NCBI RefSeq assembly: GCF_902459465.1
Contig: NC_047071.1
Location: forward strand, 6,528,098-6,592,097
DNA from: Asterias rubens
Lineage: Eukaryota > Echinodermata > Asteroidea > Forcipulatida > Asteriidae
Direction of reading: 5' to 3'
DNA: 64,000 nucleotides
Position 1 is the first letter of the stretch. Every line of letters begins with the position of its first letter. Positions 1-11,990 of the stretch are shown here, in pieces. A model generated the notes under the pieces. It saw only the letters and a program-made list of their open reading frames with translations. It did no database searches and had not been told where the DNA came from. Both the position numbers and the translations under genes were made by a program.

Positions 1-3000
1 AGCCGAGATAAATTCTGCACTAACAAATATGGGTGTTTTGAAGCTACTGGTTGCATCTTAGCGAGATTTGAGATGATAATTATTTTGAAAAGGCTCGGAT
101 TGAGCTTAGATTTATTCTGTACTAAGAAATGTGGATATTGTGAAGCTACTGTTTCAATCTAAGCGAAATCTGAGATAACATTCTTTCAAAAACTGCTCAG
201 ATTGAGCTGAGATTAATTCTGTACTAACACAACATGGGGTTCTGAAGCTACTGGTTGAAGATCTGAGGTGATCTTTTTTAAACTGCTCAGATTTAGCTAA
301 GATTGATTCTATACTATGAAACATGGGTGTTTTGAAGCTACTTGTTGAATCTTAGTGAGATCTGAGATGATTATTTTTTTGAAATTGCTTAGATTGAGCC
401 GAGATAAATTCTGTACTAAGAAATGTGGATATTGTGAAGCTACTGGTTGAATCTAAGCCAGATCTGAAATGATAATTTTTTAAATTTGCTCAGATTGAGC
501 CGAGATAAATTCTGTATTAAGAAATGTGGATATTGTGAAGCTACTGGTTGAATCTAAGCCAGATCTGAGATGATCATTTTTTAAATTTGCTCAGATTGAG
601 CTGAGATTAATTCTATACTAACAAACATGGGTGTTTTGAAGCTACTGGTTGAATCTAAGCCAAATCTGAAATGATCATTTTTTAAATTTGCTCAGATTGA
701 GCTGAGACTATTCTGTACTAACAAATATGGGGGTTTTTAAACAACTGGTTGAACCTGATCTGAGGTGATCTTTTTTAAACTGCTCAGATTGAGCTAAGAT
801 TGATTCTATACTAAGAAACATGGGTGTTTTAAAGCTACTTGTTGAATCTATCTGAGATGATTATTTTTTTGAAAAGTCTCGGATTGAGCTAGTACTAAGA
901 AATGTGGATATTGTGAAGCTACTGGTTCAATCTAAGCGAAATGTGAGATAACAATCTTTCAAAAACTGCTCAGATTGAGCTGAGATTAATTCTGTACTAA
1001 CAAAACATGGGGTTCTGAAGCTACTGGTTGAACCTTAACAAGATCTGAGGTGATCTTTTTTAAACTGCTCAGATTTAGCTAAGATTGATTCTATACTATG
1101 AAACATGGGTGTTTTGAAGCTACTTGTTGAATCTTAGTGAGATCTGAGATGATATTTATTGTAATTTGCGCAGATTGAGCCGAGATAAATTCTGTACTAA
1201 GAAATGTGGATATTGTGAAACTACTAGTCGAATCTCAGCGAGATCTGAGGTGATCATTATTTTAAAATTGTTCAGATCTCGCTTAGATTAATTCTGCACT
1301 AACAAATATGGGTGTTTTGAAGCTACTGGTTGCATCTTAGTGAGATTTGAGATGATAATTATTTTCAAAAGGCTCGGATTGAGCTTAGATTTATTCTGTA
1401 CTAAGAAACGTGGATATTGTGAAGTTACTGTTTTAGTCTAAGCGAAATCTGAGATAACATTCTTTCAAAAACTGCTCAGATTGAGCTGAAATTAATTCTG
1501 TACTAACACAACATGGGGTTCTGAAGCTACTGGTTGAAGATCTGAGGTGATCTTTTTTAAACTGCTCAGATTTAGCTAAGATTGATTCTATACTATGAAA
1601 CATGGGTGTTTTGAAGCTACTTGTTGAATCTTAGTGAGATCTGAGATGATTATTTTTTTGAAATTGCTTAGATTGAGCCGAGATAAATTCTGTACTAAGA
1701 AATGTTGATATTGTGAAGCTACTGGTTGAATCTAAGCCAGATCTGAAATGATCATTTTTTAAATTTGCTCAGATTGAGCCGAGATAAATTCTGTACTAAG
1801 AAATGTGGATATTGTGAAGCTACTGGTTGAATCTAAGCCAAATCTGAGATGATCAATTTTTAAATTTGCTCAGATTGAGCTGAGATTAATTCTATACTAA
1901 CAAACATGGGTGTTTTGAAGCTACTGGTTGAATCTAAGCCAAATCTGAGGTGATCTTTTTTAAACTGCTCAGATTGAGCTAAGATTGATTCTATACTAAG
2001 AAACATGGGTGTTTTAAAGCTACTTGTTGAATCTTAGTGAGATCTGAGATGATTATTTTTTTGAAAAGTCTCGGATTGAGCTTAGATTTATTCTGTACTA
2101 ACAAACGTGTTTTGAAGCTACTGGTTGAATCTAAGCCAAATCTGAGATACATTTTTAAACTGCTCAGATTGAGCTGAAACTAATTCTGTACTAACAACAT
2201 GGGGTTTGAACTACTGGTTGAAGATCTGAGGTGATCTTTTTTAAACTGCTCAGATTAGCTAAGATTGATTCTATACTATGAAACATGGGTGTTTTGAAGC
2301 TACGTGTTGAAATCTTAGTGAGATATCTGAGATGATTATTTTTTTGAAATTGCTTAGATTGAGCCGAGATAAATTCTGTACTAAGAAATGTGGATATTGT
2401 GAAGCTACTGGTTGAATCTAAGCTAGATCTGAAATGATCATTTTTTAAATTTGCTCAGATTGAGCCGAGATAAATTCTGTACTAAGAAATGTGGATATTG
2501 TGAAGCTACTGGTTGAATCTAAGCCAAATCTGAGATGATCATTTTTTAAATTTGCTCAGATTGAGCCTGAGACTAAATTCTGTACTAAGAAAATGTGGAT
2601 TTGTGAAACTACTAGGTTCGAATCTCAGCGAGATCTGAGGTGATCATTATTTTAAAATTGCTTCAGATCTGAGCTTAGATTAATTCTGCACTAACAAATA
2701 TGGGTGTTTTGAAGCTACTGGTTGCATCTTAGCGAGATTTGAGATGATAATTATTTTCGAAAAGGCTCGGATTGAGCTTAGATTTATTCTGTACTAAGAA
2801 ACTGTGGATATTGTGAAGCTACTGTTTCAATCTAAGCGAAATCTGAGATAACATTCTTTCCAAAACTGCTCAGATTGAGCTGAGATTAATGCTGTACTAA
2901 CAATACATGGGTGTTTTGAAGCTACTGGTTGAACCTTAACAAGATCTGAGGTGATCTTTTTTAAACTGCTCAGATTTAGCTAAGATTGATTCTATACTAT

Positions 3001-4739
3001 GAAACATGGGTGTTTTGAAGCTACTTGTTGAATCTTAGTGAGATCTGAGATGATATTTTTTTTAATTTGCTCAGATTGAGCCGAGATAAATTCTGTATTA
3101 AGAAATGTGGATATTGTGAAGCTACTGGTTGAATCTAAGCCAGATTTGAGATGATCATTTTTTAAATTTGCTCAGATTGAGCTGAGACTATTCTGTACTA
3201 ACAAATATGGGGGTTTTTAAACTACTGGTTGAACCTTAGCAAGATCTGAGGTGATCTTTTTTAAATTGCTTACATTTAGCTAAGATTGATTCTATACTAA
3301 GAAACATGGGTGTTTTGAAGCTACTTGTTGAATCTTAGTGAGATCTGAGATGATTATTTTTTGAAATTGATTAGATTGAGCCGAGATAAATTCTGTACTA
3401 AGAAATGTGGATATTGTGAAACTACTAGTCGAATCTCAGCGAGATCTGAGGTGATCATTATTTTAAAATTGTTCAGATCTCGCTTAGATTAATTCTGCAC
3501 TAACAAATATGGGTGTTTTGAAGCTACTGGTTGCATCTTAGTGAGATTTGAGATGATAATTATTTTCAAAAGGCTCGGATTGAGCTTAGATTTATTCTGT
3601 ACTAAGAAACGTGGATATTGTGAAGTTACTGTTTTAGTCTAAGCGAAATCTGAGATAACATTCTTTCAAAAACTGCTCAGATTGAGCTGAAATTAATTCT
3701 GTACTAACACAACATGGGGTTCTGAAGCTACTGGTTGAAGATCTGCTCAGATTTAGCTAAGATTGATTCTATACTATGAAACATGGGTGTTTTGAAGCTA
3801 CTTGTTGAATCTTAGTGAGATCTGAGATGATTATTTTTTTGAAATTGCTTAGATTGAGCCGAGATAAATTCTGTACTAAGAAATGTGGATATTGTGAAGC
3901 TACTGGTTGAATCTAAGCCAGATCTGAAATGATCATTTTTTAAATTTGCTCAGATTGAGCCGAGATAAATTCTGTACTAAGAAATGTGGATATTGTGAAG
4001 CTACTGGTTGAATCTAAGCCAAATCTGAGATGATCATTTTTTAAATTTGCTCAGATTGAGCTGAGACTATTCTGTACTAACAAATATGGGGTTTTTTAAC
4101 AACTGGTTGAACCTGATCTGAGGTGATCTTTTTTAAACTGCTCAGATTGAGCTAAGATTGATTCTATACTAAGAAACATGGGTGTTTTAAAGCTACTTGT
4201 TGAATCTTAGTGAGATCTGAGATGATTATTTTTTTGAAAAGTCTCGGATTGAGCTTAGATTAATTCTGTACTAAGAAATGTGGATATTGTGAAGCTACTG
4301 GTTCAATCTAAGCGAAATCTGAGATAACATTCTTTCAAAACCTGCTCAGATTGAGCTGAGATTAATTCTGTACTAACAAAACATGGGGTTCTGAAGCTAC
4401 TGGTTGAACCTTAACAAGATCTGAGGTGATCTTTTTTAAACTGCTCAGATTTAGCTAAGATTGATTTATACTATGAAACATGGGTGTTTTGAAGCTACTT
4501 AGTGAATCTTAGTGAGATCTGAGATGATATTTATTGTAATTTGCGCAGATTGAGCCGAGATAAATTCTGTACTAAGAAATGTGGATATTGTGAAGCTACT
4601 GGTTGAATCTAAGCCAAATCTGAGATGATCATTTTTTAAATTTGCTCAGATTGAGCTGAGACTATTCTGTTCTAACAAATATGGGGGTTTTTAAACAACT
4701 GGTTGAACCTTAGCAAGATCTGAGGTGATCTTTTTTAAT
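1..4739 (+). repeat. 101-bp satellite array, forward block 1
   Basis: AT-rich tandem repeat with a monomer of about 101 bp (a typical one runs from GCTCAGATTGAGC to TTTTTTAAATTT). Two monomer classes interleave: one carries AAATGTGGATATTGTGAAGC and the other AACATGGGTGTTTTGAAGC. Monomers are diverged but share the GCTACTGGTTGAATC and AGATCTGAGATGAT cores. The block is cut by the window edge on the left and ends at an orientation switch. No coding potential is seen. Confidence 0.95.
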
Positions 4740-5793
4740 ATCAGCTCAATCTGAGCAAATTTTAAAAATTATCATTTCAGATTTCGCTTAGATTGAAACA
4801 GTAGCTTCACAATATCCACATTTCTTAGTACAGAATTAATCTAAGTTCAATCCGAGTCTTTTCAAAATAATTATCATCTCAGACCTCACTTGGATGCCAC
4901 CAGTAGCTTTAAAACACCCATGTTTGTTAGTACAGAATTAATCTCGGGTCAATCTGAGCAAATTAAAAAAAATATCATCTCAGATCTCACTAAGATTCAA
5001 CAAGTAGCTTCAAAACACCGATGTTTCTTAGTATAGAATCAATCTTAGCTAAATCTTAGCAATTTAAAAAAGATCACCTCAGATCTTGCTAAGGTTCAAC
5101 CAGTAGTTTGAAAACACCCATATTTGTTAGTACAGAATTAATCTAAGCGAGATCTGAGCAAATTTGAAAATAATGATCACCTCAGATCTCGCTGAGATTC
5201 GACTAGTAGCTTCACAATATCCACATTTCTTAGTACAGAATTTATCTAAGCTCAATCCGAGCCTTTTCAAAATAATTATCGTATCAGACCTCACTTGGAT
5301 GCCACCAGTAGCTTTAAAACACCCATGTTTGTTAGTATAGAATTAATCTCAGCTCAATCTGAGCAAATTAAAAAAAATGATCATTTCAGATCTGGCTTAG
5401 ATTCAACAAGTAGCTTCACAATATCCACATTTCTTAGTACAGAATTAATCTAAGCTCAATCCGAGACTTTTCAAAATAATTATCATCTCAAATCTCGCTA
5501 AGATGCAACCAGTAGCTTCAAAACACCCATGTTTGTAAGTATAGAATTAATCTCAGCTCAATCTGAGCAAATTTAAAAAATGATCATCTCAGATCTGGCT
5601 TAGATTCAACCAGTAGCTTCACAATATCCACATTTCTTAGTACAGAATTTATCTCAGCTCAATCTGAGCAAATTTAAAAAATGATAATTTCAGATCTGGC
5701 TTAGATTCAACAAGTAGCTTCACAATATCCACATTTCTTAGTACAGAATTTATCTCGGCTCAATCTAAGCAATTTCAAAAAAATAATCATCTC
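4740..5793 (-). repeat. inverted segment of the 101-bp satellite
   Basis: The same monomers are read on the opposite strand (TCAGCTCAATCTGAGC, CAGTAGCTTCACAATATCC). The left switch follows GATCTTTTTTAA near 4738. The right switch is at about 5793, where ATCATCTCA is followed directly by TTTTTTAAATTTGCTCAG. The segment spans about ten monomers. Confidence 0.92.
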
Positions 5794-8700
5794 ATTTTTT
5801 AAATTTGCTCAGATTGAGCTTAGATTTATTCTGTACTAAGAAACGTGGATATTGTGAAGCTACTGTTTTAGTCTAAGCGAAATCTGAGATAACATTCTTT
5901 CAAAAACTGCTCAGATTGAGCTGAAATTAATTCTGTACTAACACAACATGGGGTTCTGAAGCTACTGGTTGAAGATCTGAGGTGATCTTTTTTAAACTGC
6001 TCAGATTTAGCTAAGATTGATTCTATACTATGAAACATGGGTGTTTTGACGCTACTTGTTGAATCTTAGTGAGATCTGAGATGATTATTTTTTGAAATTG
6101 ATTAGATTGAGCCGAGATAAATTCTGTACTAAGAAATGTGGATATTGTGAAACTACTAGTCGAATCTCAGCGAGATCTGAGGTGATCATTATTTTAAAAT
6201 TGTTCAGATCTCGCTTAGATTAATTCTGCACTAACAAATATGGGTGTTTTTAAACAACTGGTTGAACCTGATCTGAGGTGATCTTTTTTAAACTGCTCAG
6301 ATTGAGCTAAGATTGATTCTATACTAAGAAACATGGGTGTTTTAAAGCTACTTGTTGAATCTTAGTGAGATCTGAGATGATTATTTTTTGAAATTGATTA
6401 GATTGAGCCGAGATAAATTCTGTACTAAGAAATGTGGATATTGTGAAACTACTAGTCGAATCTCAGCGAGATCTGAGGTGATCATTATTTTAAAATTGTT
6501 CAGATCTCGCTTAGATTAATTCTGCACTAACAAATATGGGTGTTTTGAAGCTACTGGTTGCATCTTAGTGAGATTTGAGATGATAATTATTTTCAAAAGG
6601 CTCGGATTGAGCTTAGATTTATTCTGTACTAAGAAACGTGGATATTGTGAAGCTACTGTTTTAGTCTAAGCGAAATCTGAGATAACATTCTTTCAAAAAC
6701 TGCTCAGATTGAGCTGAAATTAATTCTGTACTAACACAACATGGGGTTCTGAAGCTACTGGTTGAAGATCTGAGGTGATCTTTTTTAAACTGCTCAGATT
6801 TAGCTAAGATTGATTCTATACTATGAAACATGGGTGTTTTGAAGCTACTTGTTGAATCTTAGTGAGATCTGAGATGATTATTTTTTTGAAATTGCTTAGA
6901 TTGAGCCGAGATAAATTCTGTACTAAGAAATGTGGATATTGTGAAGCTACTGGTTGAATCTAAGCCAGATCTGAAATGATCATTTTTTAAATTTGCTCAG
7001 ATTGAGCCGAGATAAATTCTGTACTAAGAAATGTGGATATTGTGAAGCTACTGGTTGAATCTAAGCCACATCTGAGATGATCATTTTTTAAATTTGCTCA
7101 GATTGAGCTGAGATTAATTCTATACTAACAAACATGGGTGTTTTGAAGCTACTGGTTGAATCTAAGCCAAATCTGAGATGATCATTTTTTAAATTTGCTC
7201 AGATTGAGCTGAGACTATTCTGTACTAACAAATATGGGGGTTTTTAAACAACTGGTTGAACCTGATCTGAGGTGATCTTTTTTAAACTGCTCAGATTGAG
7301 CTAAGATTGATTCTATACTAAGAAACATGGGTGTTTTAAAGCTACTTGTTGAATCTATCTGAGATGATTATTTTTTTGAAAAGTCTCGGATTGAGCTTAG
7401 ATTAATTCTGTACTAAGAAATGTGGATATTGTGAAGCTACTGGTTCAATCTAAGCGAAATGTGAGATAACAATCTTTCAAAACCTGCTCAGATTGAGCTG
7501 AGATTAATTCTGTACTAACAAAACATGGGGTTCTGAAGCTACTGGTTGAACCTTAACAAGATCTGAGGTGATCTTTTTTAAACTGCTCAGATTTAGCTAA
7601 GATTGATTCTATACTATGAAACATGGGTGTTTTGAAGCTACTTAGTGAATCTTAGTGAGATCTGAGATGATATTTATTGTAATTTGCGCAGATTGAGCCG
7701 AGATAAATTCTGTACTAAGAAATGTGGATATTGTGAAACTACTAGTCGAATCTCAGCGAGATCTGAGGTGATCATTATTTTAAAATTGTTCAGATCTCGC
7801 TTAGATTAATTCTGCACTAACAAATATGGGTGTTTTGAAGCTACTGGTTGCATCTTAGTGAGATTTGAGATGATAATTATTTTCAAAAGGCTCGGATTGA
7901 GCTTAGATTTATTCTGTACTAAGAAACGTGGATATTGTGAAGTTACTGTTTTAGTCTAAGCGAAATCTGAGATAACATTCTTTCAAAAACTGCTCAGATT
8001 GAGCTGAAATTAATTCTGTACTAACACAACATGGGGTTCTGAAGCTACTGGTTGAAGATCTGAGGTGATCTTTTTTAAACTGCTCAGATTTAGCTAAGAT
8101 TGATTCTATACTATGAAACATGGGTGTTTTGACGCTACTTGTTGAATCTTAGTGAGATCTGAGATGATTATTTTTTGAAATTGATTAGATTGAGCCGAGA
8201 TAAATTCTGTACTAAGAAATGTGGATATTGTGAAACTACTAGTCGAATCTCAGCGAGATCTGAGGTGATCATTATTTTAAAATTGTTCAGATCTCGCTTA
8301 GATTAATTCTGCACTAACAAATATGGGTGTTTTTAAACAACTGGTTGAACCTGATCTGAGGTGATCTTTTTTAAACTGCTCAGATTGAGCTAAGATTGAT
8401 TCTATACTAAGAAACATGGGTGTTTTAAAGCTACTTGTTGAATCTTAGTGAGATCTGAGATGATTATTTTTTGAAATTGATTAGATTGAGCCGAGATAAA
8501 TTCTGTACTAAGAAATGTGGATATTGTGAAACTACTAGTCGAATCTCAGCGAGATCTGAGGTGATCATTATTTTAAAATTGTTCAGATCTCGCTTAGATT
8601 AATTCTGCACTAACAAATATGGGTGTTTTGAAGCTACTGGTTGCATCTTAGTGAGATTTGAGATGATAATTATTTTCAAAAGGCTCGGATTGAGCTTAGA

Positions 8701-11490
8701 TTTATTCTGTACTAAGAAACGTGGATATTGTGAAGCTACTGTTTTAGTCTAAGCGAAATCTGAGATAACATTCTTTCAAAAACTGCTCAGATTGAGCTGA
8801 AATTAATTCTGTACTAACACAACATGGGGTTCTGAAGCTACTGGTTGAAGATCTGAGGTGATCTTTTTTAAACTGCTCAGATTTAGCTAAGATTGATTCT
8901 ATACTATGAAACATGGGTGTTTTGAAGCTACTTGTTGAATCTTAGTGAGATCTGAGATGATTATTTTTTTGAAATTGCTTAGATTGAGCCGAGATAAATT
9001 CTGTACTAAGAAATGTGGATATTGTGAAGCTACTGGTTGAATCTAAGCCAGATCTGAAATGATAATTTTTTAAATTTGCTCAGATTGAGCCGAGATAAAT
9101 TCTGTACTAAGAAATGTGGATATTGTGAAGCTACTGGTTGAATCTAAGCCACATCTGAGATGATCATTTTTTAAATTTGCTCAGATTGAGCTGAGATTAA
9201 TTCTATACTAACAAACATGGGTGTTTTGAAGCTACTGGTTGAATCTAAGCCAAATCTGAGATGATCATTTTTTAAATTTGCTCAGATTGAGCTGAGACTA
9301 TTCTGTACTAACAAATATGGGGGTTTTTAAACAACTGGTTGAACCTGATCTGAGGTGATCTTTTTTAAACTGCTCAGATTGAGCTAAGATTGATTCTATA
9401 CTAAGAAACATGGGTGTTTTAAAGCTACTTGTTGAATCTATCTGAGATGATTATTTTTTTGAAAAGTCTCGGATTGAGCTAGTACTAAGAAATGTGGATA
9501 TTGTGAAGCTACTGGTTCAATCTAAGCGAAATGTGAGATAACAATCTTTCAAAACCTGCTCAGATTGAGCTGAGATTAATTCTGTACTAACAAAACATGG
9601 GGTTCTGAAGCTACTGGTTGAACCTTAACAAGATCTGAGGTGATCTTTTTTAAACTGCTCAGATTTAGCTAAGATTGATTCTATACTATGAAACATGGGT
9701 GTTTTGAAGCTACTTAGTGAATCTTAGTGAGATCTGAGATGATATTTATTGTAATTTGCGCAGATTGAGCCGAGATAAATTCTGTACTAAGAAATGTGGA
9801 TATTGTGAAACTACTAGTCGAATCTCAGCGAGATCTGAGGTGATCATTATTTTAAAATTGTTCAGATCTCGCTTAGATTAATTCTGCACTAACAAATATG
9901 GGTGTTTTGAAGCTACTGGTTGCATCTTAGTGAGATTTGAGATGATAATTATTTTCAAAAGGCTCGGATTGAGCTTAGATTTATTCTGTACTAAGAAACG
10001 TGGATATTGTGAAGTTACTGTTTTAGTCTAAGCGAAATCTGAGATAACATTCTTTCAAAAACTGCTCAGATTGAGCTGAAATTAATTCTGTACTAACACA
10101 ACATGGGGTTCTGAAGCTACTGGTTGAAGATCTGAGGTGATCTTTTTTAAACTGCTCAGATTTAGCTAAGATTGATTCTATACTATGAAACATGGGTGTT
10201 TTGAAGCTACTTGTTGAATCTTAGTGAGATCTGAGATGATTATTTTTTTGAAATTGCTTAGATTGAGCCGAGATAAATTCTGTACTAAGAAATGTTGATA
10301 TTGTGAAGCTACTGGTTGAATCTAAGCCAGATCTGAAATGATCATTTTTTAAATTTGCTCAGATTGAGCCGAGATAAATTCTGTACTAAGAAATGTGGAT
10401 ATTGTGAAGCTACTGGTTGAATCTAAGCCAAATCTGAGATGATCAATTTTTAAATTTGCTCAGATTGAGCTGAGATTAATTCTATACTAACAAACATGGG
10501 TGTTTTGAAGCTACTGGTTGAATCTAAGCCAAATCTGAGGTGATCTTTTTTAAACTGCTCAGATTGAGCTAAGATTGATTCTATACTAAGAAACATGGGT
10601 GTTTTAAAGCTACTTGTTGAATCTTAGTGAGATCTGAGATGATTATTTTTTTGAAAAGTCTCGGATTGAGCTTAGATTAATTCTGTACTAACAAACATGG
10701 GTGTTTTGAAGCTACTGGTTGAATCTAAGCCAAATCTGAGATGATCATTTTTTAAATTTGCTCAGATTGAGCTGAGACTATTCTGTACTAACAAATATGG
10801 GGTTTTTTAAACAACTGGTTGAACCTGATCTGAGGTGATCTTTTTTAAACTGCTCAGATTGAGCTAAGATTGATTCTATACTAAGAAACATGGGTGTTTT
10901 AAAGCTACTTGTTGAATCTTAGTGAGATCTGAGATGATTATTTTTTTGAAAAGTCTCGGATTGAGCTTAGATTAATTCTGTACTAAGAAATGTGGATATT
11001 GTGAAGCTACTGGTTCAATCTAAGCGAAATCTGAGATAACATTCTTTCAAAACCTGCTCAGATTGAGCTGAGATTAATTCTGTACTAACAAAACATGGGG
11101 TTCTGAAGCTACTGGTTGAACCTTAACGAGATCTGAGGTGATCTTTTTTAAACTGCTCAGATTTAGCTAAGATTGATTCTATACTATGAAACATGGGTGT
11201 TTTGAAGCTACTTAGTGAATCTTAGTGAGATCTGAGATGATATTTATTGTAATTTGCGCAGATTGAGCCGAGATAAATTCTGTACTAAGAAATGTGGATA
11301 TTGTGAAGCTACTGGTTGAATCTAAGCCAATCTGAGATGATCATTTTTTAAATTTGCTCAGATTGAGCTGAGACTATTCTGTACTAACAAATATGGGGGT
11401 TTTTAAACAACTGGTTGAACCTTAGCAAGATCTGAGGTGATCTTTTTTAAACTGCTCAGATTGAGCTGAGATTAATTCTGTACTAAGAAA
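5794..11490 (+). repeat. 101-bp satellite array, forward block 2
   Basis: Forward-orientation monomers with clear higher-order structure. Diagnostic monomers recur 2,083 bp apart. The block runs into a 500-N gap. Confidence 0.95.
5806..9960 (+). repeat. higher-order repeat, two copies of a 2,083-bp unit
   Basis: The monomer that reads GAGCTTAGATTTATTCTGTACTAAGAAACG begins at 5806, 7889 and 9961, and its sister phase at 6599 and 8682. The spacings are 2,083, 2,072 and 2,083. The 11-bp shortfall of the second copy is explained by a small deletion at about 9480 (GGATTGAGCTAGTACTAAG), where the first copy keeps the full TTAGATTAATTCTGTAC stretch at about 7395. Confidence 0.85.
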
Positions 11491-11990
11491 NNNNNNNNNN
11501 NNNNNNNNNNNNNNNNNNNNNNNNNNNNNNNNNNNNNNNNNNNNNNNNNNNNNNNNNNNNNNNNNNNNNNNNNNNNNNNNNNNNNNNNNNNNNNNNNNNN
11601 NNNNNNNNNNNNNNNNNNNNNNNNNNNNNNNNNNNNNNNNNNNNNNNNNNNNNNNNNNNNNNNNNNNNNNNNNNNNNNNNNNNNNNNNNNNNNNNNNNNN
11701 NNNNNNNNNNNNNNNNNNNNNNNNNNNNNNNNNNNNNNNNNNNNNNNNNNNNNNNNNNNNNNNNNNNNNNNNNNNNNNNNNNNNNNNNNNNNNNNNNNNN
11801 NNNNNNNNNNNNNNNNNNNNNNNNNNNNNNNNNNNNNNNNNNNNNNNNNNNNNNNNNNNNNNNNNNNNNNNNNNNNNNNNNNNNNNNNNNNNNNNNNNNN
11901 NNNNNNNNNNNNNNNNNNNNNNNNNNNNNNNNNNNNNNNNNNNNNNNNNNNNNNNNNNNNNNNNNNNNNNNNNNNNNNNNNNNNNNNNNN
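11491..11990. other. assembly gap (500 N)
   Basis: Run of 500 N inside the satellite. Satellite orientation differs on its two sides, so the gap hides an orientation switch or a misjoin. The round size suggests a placeholder. Confidence 0.99.
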
